33,710 nt of DNA, from assembly GCA_964642505.1 (NCBI GenBank), contig CAZXQY010000019.1, positions 1-33,710 of the forward strand. The letters are read 5' to 3'. The stretch's first letter is position 1, and each line of letters opens with the position of its first letter. Shown here piece after piece: positions 33,611-33,710 of this stretch. The notes under the pieces were generated by a model. It did no database searches and was not told the origin of the DNA. It worked only from the letters and a program-made list of their open reading frames with translations. A program made the translations under genes and the position numbers. This stretch comes from TMED69 sp964642505. Its GTDB lineage: Bacteria; Pseudomonadota; Gammaproteobacteria; Ga0077536.

Positions 33611-33710
33611 CCAAGCCAGTAACCCCTTTCTGAAATCGTGTATGTCTGTTTTAGATGTTCAATGCTGTCTTGAGATATATCGAGTTCCAGCTTAAAAAAA
33701 CTCGGTATTG
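33607..33710 (-). CDS. Possible C-terminal end of a convergent gene, cut by the window edge
   Basis: On the minus strand 34 codons are open from the edge to a TAA at 33607, giving an end such as LELDISQDSIEHLKQTYTISERGYWLG. Its composition looks protein-like, and it would overlap the HyuA stop by four bases. No family is recognised. A shorter open stretch on the plus strand (from an ATG at 33655) cannot be excluded. Confidence 0.35.
   Translation of the reverse strand, partial: IPSFFKLELDISQDSIEHLKQTYTISERGYWLG

Noticed and set aside
1..33710. CRISPR arrays, tRNA/rRNA genes, insertion sequences or prophage parts
   Set aside because: No periodic direct repeats with spacers, no recognised tRNA arms, and no transposase, integrase or phage-like reading frame were seen.

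Overview
The window looks like chromosomal DNA from an uncultured, low-GC gammaproteobacterium, probably free-living and marine. The main evidence is a 14.7-kb minus-strand run with gammaproteobacterial gene content and order: ffs, dnaX, ybaB, recR, orn, nnr, tsaE, amiB/C-type amidase, miaA, hfq, hflX, hflK, hflC, DUF2065, hisZ, purA, pdxH. The lineage is an inference from gene content, not from a marker phylogeny. Genes are densely packed: no gap exceeds about 230 bases, and no tRNA, rRNA, insertion sequence or CRISPR array was seen.

Layout. Positions 1-2211 (minus) hold a Baeyer-Villiger-type flavin monooxygenase followed by a YfcG-like glutathione transferase. A divergent Nudix hydrolase lies at 2373-3044. 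Positions 3065-10157 form one minus-strand operon: a soluble protein with a 25-residue repeat, a two-domain acyl-CoA dehydrogenase, a medium-chain-type acyl-CoA synthetase, two overlapping MFS transporters and a VOC protein. This suggests uptake or export, CoA activation and alpha,beta-oxidation of an unidentified organic acid. A divergent enoyl-CoA hydratase-family protein (10304-11086) has neither canonical catalytic glutamate. Positions 11137-13063 (minus) carry a HAD-like protein, the wreck of an ETHE1-type persulfide dioxygenase gene, and a luciferase-like flavin oxidoreductase. Positions 13204-16697 (plus) carry a MoxR-type AAA+ ATPase, a CoxE-like VWA protein and an FMN-dependent 2-hydroxy-acid oxidase.

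From 16708 to 31420 the housekeeping block runs on the minus strand, covering SRP RNA, DNA polymerase III tau/gamma, recombination, RNA turnover, metabolite repair, tRNA modification, cell-wall amidase, Hfq, membrane-protease control, and histidine, purine and B6 metabolism. mutL, usually between the amidase and miaA, is missing. A complete HyuA-type hydantoinase/oxoprolinase subunit follows on the plus strand (31541-33610). No HyuB begins behind it; a possible gene end on the other strand is cut by the window edge.

The observations most worth checking are the MoxR/CoxE/hydroxy-acid-oxidase operon without CO dehydrogenase genes, the decayed ETHE1 gene, the Glu-less enoyl-CoA hydratase homologue, the loss of mutL from its usual slot, and the periodic repeat protein heading the acyl-CoA operon.
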